Assembly (NCBI RefSeq): GCF_002775205.1
Contig: NC_036459.1
Location: 1,831,088 to 1,895,087 of the forward strand
Source: Xiphophorus maculatus
Lineage: Eukaryota > Chordata > Actinopteri > Cyprinodontiformes > Poeciliidae
Length of the DNA: 64,000 nucleotides
Reading direction: 5' to 3'
Shown: piece after piece, positions 11,299-23,599 of the stretch
Layout of the letters: each line of letters begins with the position of its first letter
Position numbering within the stretch: position 1 is the first letter of the stretch
The notes under the pieces: model-generated
Seen by the model: only the letters and a program-made list of their open reading frames with translations
What the model was told of the DNA's origin: nothing
The model's database searches: none
Translations under genes and position numbers: made by a program

Positions 11299-12784
11299 CA
11301 AGGCTTTTATTTTGGAAGTTTCAGTATGCTTCATTTCAAAGGGCCAAACTAATCCCATGCGTAATAGTCCTTGGGTTAAAATAGTTATATAATGCTCAAA
11401 ACACAAGTAGCTGATGTAAAAGTATTCAAGGCTTTTATTTTGAAATTTTCAGTATGCTCCATTTTAAAGTTCCGAACGAATCCCATGTGTAACAGTGCTT
11501 TGGATAAAAAAGTCACATAAAGCCAAAAAGCGCAATTACCTGATGTAAAAATATGCAAGGCTTTTATTTTGAAATTATTATTATTCTCCATTTTAAAGTT
11601 CCGAACTAATCCCATGTGTAACAGTGCTTTGGATGAAAAAGTCACATAAAGCCAAAAAGCGCAATTACCTGATGTAAAAATATTCAAGGCTTTTATTTTG
11701 AAATTATTATTATTCTCCATTTTAAAGTTCCAAAGTAATCCCATGTGTAACAGTGCTTTGGATGAAAAAGTCATATAAAGCCAAAAACAGCAATTACCTG
11801 ATGTAAAAATATTCAAGGCTTTTATTTTGAAATTATTATTATTCTCCATTTTAAAGTTCCGAACTAATCCCATGTGTAACAGTGCTTTGGATGAAAAAGT
11901 CACATAAAGCCAAAAAGCGCAATTACCTGATGTAAAAATATTCAAGGCTTTTATTTTGAAATTATTATTATGCTCCATTTTAAAGTTCCGAACAAATCCC
12001 ATGTGTAACAGTACTTTGGATGAAAAAGTCATATACGGCCAAAAAGAGCAATTACATGACGTAAAAATATTCAAGGCTTTTATTTTGAAATTTTCAGTAT
12101 GCTTCATTTCAGAGGGCCAAACTATTCCATTGTGTAACAGTGCTTTGGATAAAAAAGTCACATAAAGCCAAAAAGCGCAATTACCTGATGTAAAAATATT
12201 CAAGGCTTTTATTTTGAAATTATTATTATGCTCCATTTTAAAGTTCCGAACTAATCCCATGTGTAACATTGCTTTGGATGAAAAAGTCAAATAAAGCCAA
12301 AAAGAGCAATTACCTGATGTAAAAATATTCAAGGCTTTTATTTTGAAATTATTATTATGCTCCATTTTAAAGTTCCGAACTAATCCCATGTGTAACAGTG
12401 CTTTGGATGAAAAAGTCATATAAAGCCAAAAACAGCAATTACCTGATGTAAAAATATTCAAGGCTTTTATTTTGAAATTATTATTATTCTCCATTTTAAA
12501 GTTCCGAACTAATCCCATGTGTAACATTGCTTTGGATGAAAAAGTCATATACGGCCAATAAGAGCAATTACGTCATGTAAAATATTCAAGGCTTTTATTT
12601 TGAAATTATTATTATGCTCCATTTTAAAGTTCCAAACTAATCCCATGTGTAACATTGCTTTGGATGAAAAAGTCATATACGGCCAAAAAGAGCAATTACG
12701 TCATGTAAAATATTCAAGGCTTTTATTTTGAAATTTTCAGTATGCTTAATTTTAAAGTTCCAAACTAATCCCATGTGTAACAGT
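11299..12784. repeat. 129-bp satellite array 3 (~12 monomers)
   Basis: This third array has about 12 monomers of 128-129 bp. It contains the longest uninterrupted frame, 387 codons on the minus strand (11,385-12,548), nine repeats of 43 residues with cores such as FKIKALNIFTSGNC. I see no splice sites, signal peptide or known domain. The frame is open because the period is 43 codons and the monomer lacks stops in that frame, so I do not call a gene. Confidence 0.95.
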
Positions 12785-13991
12785 TACTGAGTTCAATCAG
12801 TTATATACAGCCCATAGCAGCAGGTAGTTCTAAAGGCCAGTTCTCAGTCCTGATCTGTTTCAACTGAGGATAGATAGAACTACAGCGATGCGTATCTGTA
12901 GTCCAAATCAGCAGCCAATAGCCTCTTGAGTTCCGTTGCTATGGTAAATAATGGTCTCAGCAGGTGTGAGCTCTGAGCGCTGAGCTCTCAAACACACAAT
13001 TGTGTGTTTGAGCAAACACACTTTACTGAAAAAAAGCATTGGAAACAAATCCTTCTTGTTCGGGAACCGTAATACATATTCGAAAAGCGTTTGCAGCGTA
13101 TGACAGTTCAATGTGTCTTCTGCGATAGTCCCGAGATTCATATCTGTACCTCACTCAGAACATTTACAGCGATGAGAGAAAGAAATGTTGTGCCCAGATC
13201 TGAAATTCTATTCAAATACATGGGAGAGAGCCTCAGACAGCCTCAGAAAATCCTGTCGCATGACTTTGCTCTGAAGCACCGTGACAGAAAACCGTACGGT
13301 CTAGATAAATTTCGAAAACATTTTACCGGAGCAGACAGGCGTATCAATGTCAGGACCGATTTTGATACTAATCGTGCGATATTTGTGGGCGTGATGGCGA
13401 TTTCAAAAATGATTTGGGTTGAAAAAGTTGTCTTCATCTCTCACTCTAAGCAGCCAGAAACGCACTCTAACTTGAGCAAAAATGAGAAACTTTGGGTCGC
13501 TTAGAGGCAAATTGTGGACAAACCGTAACTGGTATCGACGAGCCGTCTTCACTTTCGAAGAGATCACAGACGTATCTACAAAATGAAATTTGAATGGCAT
13601 TTCTAGGTGAATTTGTGACGACACAGCAAATCCTCAAAAATAGGGTATTTCTAGGATTTTTCCCATTGAGTTATAATGGGGTTTTTTTCGCAGTTTTTTG
13701 CGAATTATGTCGCCACGTTAAGCCCAAATCCCACCAAAAATAATAGCTCCAATGGCGTGAATTTTCTGCACGTTTTGATACCTCATTTGTAGGTGTGCAC
13801 CCAGCGGTATGAGCCGCATTAACGGTTACGGAAGAAAAATAAAGAAGTATAATAATAAAGAGACGCTTGTTGGGTGTAGAGTAATAGGTTCCTGCCATTG
13901 CTTTGCATGGCAGGCCCCAATAATAATAAAGAAACTTTTCTTGGGAGAATAGCAATAGGTTCCTGCCATTGCTTTGCATGGCAGGCCCCAA
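12785..13991. repeat. Composite repeat, tail module, copy 3 (long form)
   Basis: This copy is homologous to the other tails but carries about 270 extra bp at roughly 13,205-13,475, where copies 1 and 2 have a short, different joint. It ends with two tandem versions of the hairpin (13,856-13,917 and 13,919-13,991). The extra piece lies in a 137-codon plus-strand frame (13,091-13,504) and is also open on the minus strand. Copy 3 may be the fuller ancestral form and copies 1 and 2 deletion derivatives. Confidence 0.8.
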
Positions 13992-14315
13992 AAACCTAAA
14001 TTGCGTTAATGTTCAGATTTTCTCATGTTGATGTTGGAAGGATTTTTAGCTGCTGATTCAGCCGTCGCTATAAGTCAGACTTTGACTACACCATGTTACA
14101 AATTATTATGCAAGTGATATTTTCTCAGATTTTCCTAAATGGTCAATGCAAATGATGGTCAGTATAATTTTCAAGTCATGAACTATTACAGTGTAAATCA
14201 GATTTTACTGAACAAAGATCCCCATGACAACAGGATTTTTTTCAAAAATAAAAAACTCAAAATGCAAAATGTTCCAAATTATTATGCACAGCAGATTTTC
14301 TAAACATTTTATGGA

Positions 14316-15420
14316 TTATAATGAACTGCAAACGGTCATTCTTTGAATGTGCAACATTAAATGGTCACATGTACTCAAATCTAGAGCTATTTCAATCAAA
14401 AACATCTTAGGAAACATAGGACCTTCTTTGATATCACAGCACAATTCTGGATCCATTGAACTTGTGAGTTTGTGGAAAGTTTCTGCTTGAATTTCTCTGC
14501 AGGATGTCAGAAAACCTTCCCAGAGCTGCTGGTTGATATGAACTGCATTCAAATCTTCTGCTTGAGGAAACTCCAAGGTCCTCAATAGGGTTGAGGTCAG
14601 AGGTCAGAGGAGGATGGTGACCACACCATGAGTTTCTGCCCTTTATGCCCATAGCAGCCAATGACACAGTGGTATTCCTTGCAGCATTCATTGTCATGAT
14701 AAAGATGATTTTACTACTGAAGGTTCGGCTCTTCTTTTTGAACCATGAAAGAAAGTGATCAGTCAGAGAGTCCACATACTTTGCTGAGGTCATTTTCACA
14801 CCTTCAGGGACTCTGAAGGGGCCGACCAGCTCTCTCTCTCTCTCTCTCTCTCCATGATTTCAGCCCACAGCATGACTTCACCACCTCCTTGCTGACGTTA
14901 CAGCCCTGTTGGGACGTGGTGGCCATCCACCACCAATCCACTGCTGAGTCCATCTGGACCATCCAGGGTTGCACAGCAGTCATCAGTTAACAAGTCTTTG
15001 AAAATGAATCTTCATGTCCGGCTGGGCCCACTGCCACCAGTTCTGCTTGTGAGCTCTGGTTAGGGGCCCAATAGTAGGTTCATGCACCGCAAGCCTCTGG
15101 AGGATCCTCCACCTTGAGGTTCCAGCAGCTACAAATAACTATTTGCTGCTTTGTAAGGACATTTTAACAGCTGATCTCTTAATCCCATGAATTTGTCTAA
15201 CAGAAACCTTCCTCATTCTGCCTTCATCTGTACAAACCATCTTTGTTCTGAATCAGCCACAAATCTCTTTACAGTACGATGACGCTTCAGTTTTTCTTAA
15301 ATATCTAATGTTTTCATACCTTGTCATACGGCACTACACTATCTGATGATTTTCGTCAGCAGAGATCCTTTCTCTTTCCCATATTGCTTGAAACCTGTGG
15401 CCTGCTTAATAATGTGGAAC
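14316..15420 (-). pseudogene. Degenerate Tc1/mariner transposase
   Basis: Reading the minus strand, fragments resembling a DDE transposase appear in at least two frames. About 14,434-14,799 contains the hallmark DLNPIED of the third catalytic acidic residue, followed in a shifted frame (14,316-14,585) by a C-terminal tail. Further upstream (~15,000-15,250) there are tryptophan-rich remnants. Frameshifts and stops split the frame and a LINE cuts its 5' side, so no active enzyme is encoded. The family assignment rests on the motif and on the TA-flanked inverted repeats. Confidence 0.7.
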
Positions 15421-15461
15421 ATCCTTCTTAAGTAGATTTCCTTTAATTGAGCTCACCAGAT

Positions 15462-16121
15462 GAGGCAAGTGAAGGAGTTCAAGTATCTCAGGATCTTGTT
15501 CACAAATGAGGGAAGAAGGGAGCGGGGGATCGACAGGCGGATTGGCGCAGCGTCTGCCGTCAAGCGGGCGCTGTACCGGTCCATCGTGGTGAAGAGAGAG
15601 CTGAGCCAAAAAGCGAAGCTCTCAATTTACCAGTCGATCTACGTTCCCACCCTCATCTATGGTCATGAGCTTTGGGTCGTGACTGAAAGAACGAGATCGC
15701 GGATACAAGCGGCCGAAATGGGTTTTCTCCGCACTGTGTCTGGGCTCTCCCTTAGAGAGAGAAGCTCAGTCATCCGGGAAGGACTCAGAGTCGAGCCACT
15801 GCTCCTTCACATCGAGAGGAGCCAGTTGAGGTGGCTTGGGCATCTGGTCAGAATGCCTCCTGGACGCCTCCCTGGTGAGGTGTTCCGGGCACGTCCCACC
15901 GGTAGGAGGCCCCGGGGAAGACCCAGGACACGCTGGAGGGACGATGTCTCTCGGCTGGCCTGGGAACGCCTCGGGGTTCCCCCGTAAGAGCTGGAAGAAG
16001 TGGCTGGGGAGAGGGAAGTCTGGGCCTCCCTTCTGAAGCTGCTACCCCCGCGACCCGACCCCGGATAAGCGGAAGAAAATGGATGGATGGATGGATGGAT
16101 GGATGGATGGATGGATGGATG
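15462..16121 (+). mobile_element. 5'-truncated non-LTR retrotransposon (Rex3/RTE-like)
   Basis: A plus-strand frame from 15,460 to 15,987 encodes the C-terminal end of a LINE polyprotein, with FKYLRILFTNEG, the RIGAASAV region, SIYVPTLIYGHELWV and RWLGHLVRMPPGRLP. One premature TAA at 15,985 precedes the natural end near 16,066. The 3' tail is (ATGG)n (about 16,079-16,121). A GATG-type tail is known for fish Rex3 elements, hence the name. The insertion is bounded by a perfect 13-bp target duplication, GAGCTCACCAGAT, at 15,449-15,461 and 16,122-16,134. Confidence 0.85.
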
Positions 16122-16283
16122 GAGCTCACCAGATAAACTAATCAACCCAGCTTTCTGAAATTAATTATAGTGATTCAAAGAGCCCTGACACACAATACCA
16201 TCTATAAATTTAATAGCACAACAAAAAATTTAATCTTTATGACACTTTAATCCAATTTGCATAATAATTTGGAACACGGTGTA

Positions 16284-19200
16284 AAGGAATGCTGTTATTG
16301 GCAGAAAATTGGTGATTTTCTTATTAATTCTTATGGAAAAGCAATCAAATTATTTATTATTTTCATCTTTTGATGTACTGGTAATGTATAATCAGATCAC
16401 GTTCCTGTTGCTCCTCTGTTCATCGCTGATTCTTTATGAAGCAAAGGGAAACGGCTTATTTACCATTTACAATCTGAAAAGTGTGGTGTGCATCTCCATG
16501 TAGCTTCCGGCTGCAGATCTGAACAGGTGAAACATTTCCAGCTGGATGAAGAACATCCAGCCACAGATTCCAGTGGGATTCAGGTCTGGACTTTGACTAG
16601 GCCATTCTAATATTCATGGTGGTTGTCCTGCTGGAAGCTGAACCTCCAGCCCAGTCTCAGGTATGATGGAAGTGATGATCAGGAAGTGATGTCATCATCC
16701 TGGATCCTCTAAACGCTTCCAGTCCAGCTGTGAGCTGAACGACTCCGTCTGAATGAGAGCAGCGCTCTGATTGGCTGGAGCTGATGATGTGGAAGCTCTG
16801 CAGAGCGGAAAAACGGCGTCAGGTTCTGGAGGCCAGCGAGGAATGAATGCACCGCTTCAGTTTTCATAATGGCTGCAGTGATTCAGAGCTGAGCGCTGCA
16901 GCTTCAGGGCGGGGCTTCAAACATCCAGCCCATGATGTCATCGAGCTGGCGACTCCATGGTGGCCTCGCCGCTGCAGCCTGACATGGGGAGACGGACCCA
17001 CTCTGATGCAGCTGGTTTCTTAGTGCGAGACGGTGATCAGACCGGAACTGGAAGAATGCCAGGATGAGGAGCTGATGAAGAGCAGAAGGGGGAGGCAACC
17101 AGTGGGACCAGTTTGGGTTTAACTGCTGATCCTTCAGCTGTTCTGGTTTGATTCAGTTTTGTTCACATTTATTTCATCTAAAAAAATAAACGGCTGCAAA
17201 TGAGTTCTGGTGTGTATCCATCCTTCCATCCTCTGAATATTTCAATATCTTATTAAAATATTTTAATAAATTATTCACTCGTTTATTTCTCTGGATACAA
17301 ACGAGTGAAGGGGATTGTGGGAGTTTTCCTTGCAGCCAGGCTCAGACTGCGGCTGGTTCTTGACTTTTTGTCCATAGTAACTTCTGAACATGAAGAGGAT
17401 TAGAGCCGTGAGCAGAACCACCTCCTGGCTGCAGCCTACTGGGCTTTAACTGGGATTAAACTGGAAAAACAGTTTGCTCCCAGCTAGATGAGTCTCGGCT
17501 GTGGCCCGCTTCCAGCAGCAGATCACTGATGGGTCCAGCTGAACGGGACCGGGAGGCCGTGGCATTCCTCTTCCTCTCCAACTGGTTCTACTGGTCCTAA
17601 GTTCTGGGAACCATTACAGAAACACGGAGAGCTTAGTGTGAACGGGGACAAGTCGGGACTCCAGCTCCTCTCTGTGTAACAAGCAGGTCTGGCTTTGTGT
17701 CTGAGCAGCAGAATGAAGTCACTCTCTGCTGCTTGCTCAGCAGTTCTGGGTCCGGCTCGGCTGCGGGTGGTCGGGTTCTGATGCTCCGGCTGTAAGTGGC
17801 TCTTTGAAGCCTCCTTTCCTTCCACGGAGGAGCGTTTGTGCGTATCCGGCTCGGACTGAGGGGCGATCCCTGTTCGTGTGGTGTAAACCGTGTCAGAGGA
17901 GGATGCCAAGGCAAACATCTCCTTTATTGGGGAACGATATCTGCTGATGTTTGCTCTCCATAAAGAGCTTCTGTCTGAAGAAAAGACGGATCGCTGCTGG
18001 ACCTGGAGGAGCTCAGCCTTTTGTGCTGCTGGTTATTAATCATCTAAATACTGAAATATGGACAGCAGCCAAACAGGGAGAGTTTACAGCAAGGAGGAAG
18101 AATGCAGGTTGTGTTCACATCCAAAGCTCCACTTTGAGAACGGATGGAAACACTTTGTTAACAATCTGGCTTTAGGTTGGGGCTCCTTTGTACTTCCTGG
18201 CTTTACAGCTTCAACTTAACGACAATAAACCAATTTATTTTACACAGCCTGTAAGAGCCAACAGCTTAGAGGATAATCATTGCTTTATAATAACAGTCAG
18301 GATGCCAGGGACCGTAAACATGAATGGCTGCCGAGCATAAAAGATGGTTTTAGCTTCACCTTGAAGTGAAACTTCCTCTGAATGAAGGTTTGTTCCTCCA
18401 ACTGACAGCGGCTGAAAACAACTCACAGAAAAATCTGAGATTCTGCCATTAAACCTGCCGCTGGTGTCTCATAATCGGGATGTGGATGAATCGCACAGAT
18501 TTCTGTCTCCTTCATCCAGAGCCAAGAACGGTTCTTCATACAGCGACATTTCAATCCTGGATTCAGCTAAAAAGCTTTTATATTGTCCTCCATCTTGTTC
18601 TCACCAAGCCTTTCAGCACTATTATAGATTTATATGAATACTTATTGCTTCTGGTTTTACAGCTGTAGTTTCAATCTCCAGGAAGCTTTCTGGTTTATTT
18701 CAGTTCATCTGGATTTCTAATGTTCAGCCCACCTGGTAGAGTTAAACACACCTGGTCTGCGTTCACACTGAATCTGGTCTACAGCATACACTCTGTTTGG
18801 TCTTGGTCCAAAATAACAACCAGGTTTAGTTCTGCAGAAGATCATCAGGTCTCAGTCTAGCCGGTTAAAGTCTGGTTCGGTCTTTCCAGTTTGACTCGGT
18901 GTCACTATGGCTGTGATGATGTTAGCAGCAAAACTCAGAAACAGAGAACCAGAACCTCGAGGTTCTGATGGACTCAACTGAACCCAGATTTTAAAATTTG
19001 TCTTTTAGATCTTCATTGCTTTGCCAATGGAAAACAATTCAAACGTACAAATTTATCAATGTTGTGGGGTTTTTTTTAAACAAATGCAACTTTCTGGGTT
19101 TAGGCAAAGGATGTGAACCAATGGCCATGAACTTTACTGAAAAGGAAAAGAATGAACTCGTGCTGCTGGCAGGGTGCTACATTACGGTCATTCTGCTCCA

Positions 19201-20295
19201 CATTAAGCATCTCTGTGACGGCAGACGCCATGTCGGCGCTGGTTCAGATGTTTGGAGTGTGGAAGGTCCAACCTTTGCTCAAGCAGTGAGGTAATCACTG
19301 GCCAATGAAAGGACACAGTCTGCTGTGAATCAAATCTCTTTAGCGCAATACACGGCTTGTTCCGGCTTGTCCTACCTCTGAAGTGAAAAACATTCTGGTG
19401 ATAAAAGTTAAAAACAGGATCGGTCAGATGAAATGACCATCTTTGTTGTTGGATTTTTTAGCTGCATACTTTCTCTCATCAACAGTCACATTTCCTAAAA
19501 GAATCCAGCTGTTTGTACAGAGTAACTGGGAGATGATAAAGTGAAGGTTTGTGGTTTTAGTTCAGCCTTGATGTCCAGTCAGTAAGTGATGATTCAGATC
19601 AGGTAATCCCCCTCATGTCACAGTAATAATGGCGGGTCTGACTTTCCCAGCTGTAGTCCACGGCTCCATCTTCCCCTCCAGAACTTAAGTCAAACAAATG
19701 TAAAGGAGTCTCCAGAAATCCTTCCCACCTGAACGGTTATCCGACTCTCAGCTGGCTCATCACTTTCTAAAGCTCCTCTGCTTTCTCCTTCTCCAAGCTC
19801 AGCTCAGTTTCAGCTTCCAGCCTCCAAGCACCTGGAACTGCTTCAAGGACTGCAGGGTGGTTCTGCAGAACCAACAAACACAGCGGCTCTGTCCAAGTGT
19901 TCATCAGTTTGATCGGTTAAGGACATGGTCCACACCCAGAACATCTCTGCTGTGTTTCCTCCGGTCCGCCAGATCCCAGGCTTCATTTAAACACCCTGAT
20001 ATCGCTCTGATTAACACCTGCTGCAGGTTTAAATAAACGCGGCAGAACAAAGGGTCAGTGTGGATTTCTGCCGGCTGGACTTTCTGCTGCTCCGCACTTT
20101 CAGTTTGAAACTACAGATCGTATTTAGGAGGATAAACACCAGAAAACTGAATCACTTTTAACACTCTTCAGTAAAAAAATAACCTGCAGGTTGTTGAGGA
20201 AAACAACGATAAAGATTTTATCTCACAGCTTTAAGATCAGGTTACATCAAGGAAAACCCAACGGTCCTGATCTGGTCAGGATGTACAGGAAGTAG
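16284..20295. other. Intergenic, no gene recognised
   Basis: The longest frame is 131 codons on the minus strand (17,523-17,918). It is compositionally ordinary, has no recognisable domain and overlaps other open frames. No splice chain, tRNA or repeat array was found in this stretch. Confidence 0.5.
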
Positions 20296-20640
20296 GGCTG
20301 AAACAATTAATCAATTTCTGAAATCAAATATATTATTAATGGTATAATCTCTAGAGTATACACACTAAAACCTGATGTTTAATTGTGAAAGGTTCATCTT
20401 TTCACATGTTGATGTTAGACGGATGTTTCAGCTGCATATGCAGCTTTTTCTACAAATGACTATAGCAATACTACATTGTGCATTTTAGGCAATACAGTTT
20501 TCAATTTTTCATCTAAAAAACGGAACTGAATTATTTGTTGATTTGTTTTCTTATGTTGTAGAGTGAGCTTATAAACTGTTTCTGCGATAGAGTAAGTTGT
20601 TCCTAAATTTGCTGTTTCCATCTTCCATGCTTTGTCTCAG
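20296..20640. repeat. Probable dispersed repeat remnant
   Basis: It starts AGGGCTGAAACAATTAATCA, a common edge of dispersed fish DNA-transposon remnants. It contains CATGTTGATGTTAGACGGAT, which resembles CATGTTGATGTTGGAAGGAT at 14,021-14,040 beside the mariner-like element. The end is not defined. Confidence 0.35.
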
Positions 20641-23588
20641 GAAGCAGCATGGAGCTGCAGCAGCCGTCCACTGGGACAGAACGAATGTCCTCTGATGGTC
20701 ACATGACACATAGTGGTGGGATCTTTGGAGGAGTCCAGGTTGTGAAGCACAGTGGTGACAGCATCATTTGTTTGACTAGAACAGGGTTCTGTTTTCCTGC
20801 AGGACGACGATCCCAAACCGATCCAGACTGAGTGTATAAAGCGGGCCCGGCACCCAGGACTCCAGGACCTGGACTCACTCCTGATGAATCTTTATGAACT
20901 CAGATGTGTGAAGCTTCCAGCCACTAATTTAATGCTCTGTCAGCAGAACCGTTTGGGCCGTGAGCTCAGCGCCTCCCACACACTCACCAGAACCTCTTCC
21001 AGGAAGAGACCTGACTCATGCCGGCTGCAGACACAGGAAGTCTGACTGTTGCTTCATCACCTTTACCCCCAGCTCCACAGATGCTAATGATGCTGCTGTC
21101 CTAACAAGCAGAGCCCAGACTGGAGCAGCACCTTTCCACTCAGCAATACCTGGGAATCCCTCGACTAGCTGATGGTTCTGATGGGGCCCGCTGAATTCAA
21201 GCATCTTACTGATGGGACACTCCTGCCACAATTTGCAGTCCTTCCAGGATTTAGTTGTGTTTTTTTTGGAATAAAAATCCAAAGTTTTGACATCAGGGAA
21301 TATCTCTCCAGTTGACTAGACGTTCAATGAGGGCCGGCTGGAGGAAATCCAGCGTTTGCGTGTTGATGCTCTCCTGCATCAACGCACTCCGGGTCATAAC
21401 TCTGCAGCGCTCCATGAGCTCCAGGATGCTTTTAATCCAGACCAGAGATGATACACACACAAGAATTTTCTTTTTGCTTTAGTCATTTGTTCTCAGTGCG
21501 TAAAATTAAAAATGTTAGCACCATGTGGACTGAAATCTGTCAAAATGACAGATGGCCTTCAGATTTTTCGTCAAAGGCTAAAAATATTCCGCCTGAGAAA
21601 ACGTAATAAATTCTGCCTCCTGCAGGTGGGAGGTAGCAACGCTAAGCCCACTGATTTTGAGTATTGCAGCAGAAAACTTATAATAAACTCATAATTATGC
21701 ATTAGCACAAAAGCACGCGCAGATCTGTTGATCCCGCGTTAATTTAAGCAACCAAGGACAGAAAACCTTGACAGGGAGGGAACTGGAACGGGTCCAGGAC
21801 AGAATCAAAGACCAGATCCAGAACCAAATGGTTCTGTTACATCTAACGCCCTGAGCTGCTTTCATCTGTTTTCCTCCACGTTGACCTCTGACCTCACCAG
21901 ATTCATGGCTCTCTTCTCCTATAGAAACTGCTTATGGGACAATCAGAATTCGATTTCTGTTCTCTCCAACTCACCGTCAGTCACAGGACTGGTTCTGGTT
22001 CTACTGACAGTCTCTATTTAAAGCCAAGTTGTTCCTTTCTGCTGTTTCCATGTGTTTGGTGAGGATGAGATATTTCTGCAGTCAATATCTTTTCCAGACT
22101 CCAGCAGACAAATGAACATCTGGGAAGAGATCAGAGCTCTGGACTTTCTTATCCTCAAACATCTCTGTCTTCTTCAGATTTATCATCATCTGGTGATAAA
22201 AACTGGGCTTGTTTCAGCTTCTGTGCAGCGAGCTGAAACAACATCATGAACATCAATGATGAAAGGTTTATTTTCCATCTCAAGCTGGATGAATGAAGTC
22301 CGGCTTCAATCCCACCCAGCACCATTCCCAGGACTTCACGCAGGATTTCCCACATCAACAGGTTGGGATTGAAGGTAAATCCAGCCACCTCTGATATGCC
22401 GACATCTGGATCAGACAAGGGAGAGCTGACTCGGAACCAGCTCGCCTCCCACGGGTCTGCAGACCTTCACAGACCAATAAGAAGTCTCTACTGGCTGATT
22501 TGTTTTGAACAGAGTGAAACTCGTTCACATCAACCTCAGCTCTGCAGGTGAGCTTTAAATGTCACTAGTAGCAGCTCATCAGACGACTCATCACATCTTT
22601 TCACACCTCATCTTGATCAACGCTGCAAACAGACCAGAGGGCCAAATTAGCTCCCAGTGGGGCTGAACGTTCAGGTAAATAAATGCTTCATGGCAGCACT
22701 TCCTCACAGCTGTCAGTTTGCTCTCAACAATTCCTGAAGAAAACTGTTGGTCCAGGGTCCAGGTCACATCAACTTTCCCTAAGAACTGTTCTCACTCCAG
22801 TTCCAGAATGCTATCGGGATGTTCCGACCTCTGGAGGCCGACAAAGTGCTTCAGCTTTAGGAGGGCTGCAGGAACGCTCTGGATCCTGGAGGGTGAAGGA
22901 ACACTCCGGATCCCAGAGGATACGGAGACGTTCCAGTTCCAGGACAATGCATCATGGTCCGGCCTCGGCACGTAGCTGATCTGTTTCAGTTTCAGGTTGG
23001 TCACAATGAGCAGCTACCTGGTGTGATGTTAATGCCACTTTAATTTATGGCCTGATTGTCTCCTGCTGGTTGATCAACAAGCTGTGACCTTCTGCCAGCT
23101 GTCGGCCTTAATGTGAGCAGACAAGTAGTCAAAGTTCACCAGCTAAGCATCTCATTATTTCATTATTCAGCCTGAATGTCATTTATGAACCATCAACCTT
23201 AATGCTCATCAAGCATAAACGAGACCAACTGAACCCATCAGGGAGAAACTCTTGTTGAAGCAGGAATTAGAGAATAAATCCAGGAAGTCCTTGATGATCA
23301 ATAAGAGTCCAAGAGGGATCTGACAAGAACTGAGAGGAATGAGACCTTAATCACTCATTTCTAGCCAACATGATGGAACATTTCTAAGACCACTACAGAC
23401 ATTTTAAAGGACCAGCGTTTGTGACTGACTGCCATCAAGTGGCCAAGGTGGGGAGTGCCCAGACGTGAAACTGGACTAGTTACATGTAAACAACAATAAC
23501 GTGAACGGATCCAAAACAGAGAAAATAAGAATGGACAGAGACTTATGACAGAAAACCTAAAAAAAGTCTGAATTGTAATAAAGCTCAA
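20641..23588. other. Intergenic, no gene recognised
   Basis: Only short frames without family resemblance occur here. The region has no obvious repeat array or CpG-rich promoter. Confidence 0.5.
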
Positions 23589-23599
23589 CCATTTCGGCC

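Larger units (their letters stand above)
14087..16283 (-). mobile_element. Tc1/mariner-like DNA transposon, interrupted by a LINE
   Basis: The outer ends are inverted repeats. TACACCATGTTACAAATT at 14,087 matches the reverse complement of the stretch ending at 16,283 with two differences in 27 bp. A second copy of the core, GTTCCAAATTATTATGCA, lies inside at 14,268. Both ends abut TA, the expected target. The interior carries a broken minus-strand transposase. A 5'-truncated LINE (15,462-16,121) has inserted within it, so the LINE is younger. Confidence 0.8.

Noticed and set aside
5965-12548. Minus-strand frames of 160-390 codons in the satellite as genes
   Set aside because: They coincide exactly with tandem monomers of 43 codons, lack splice or start context and known domains, and the opposite strand is also open. 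Kept as repeat, with the coding question raised as a finding.
5723-12784. CRISPR-like periodicity
   Set aside because: The whole 129-bp monomer repeats; there are no short repeats with unique spacers and no cas genes. The genome is eukaryotic.
15460-15987. Host protein-coding gene of 175 aa
   Set aside because: It is the C-terminal part of a LINE with an ATGG tail and target duplication, ending in a premature stop.
17523-17918. 131-codon minus-strand frame
   Set aside because: No recognisable family, another overlapping open frame, no supporting splice signals. Likely chance.
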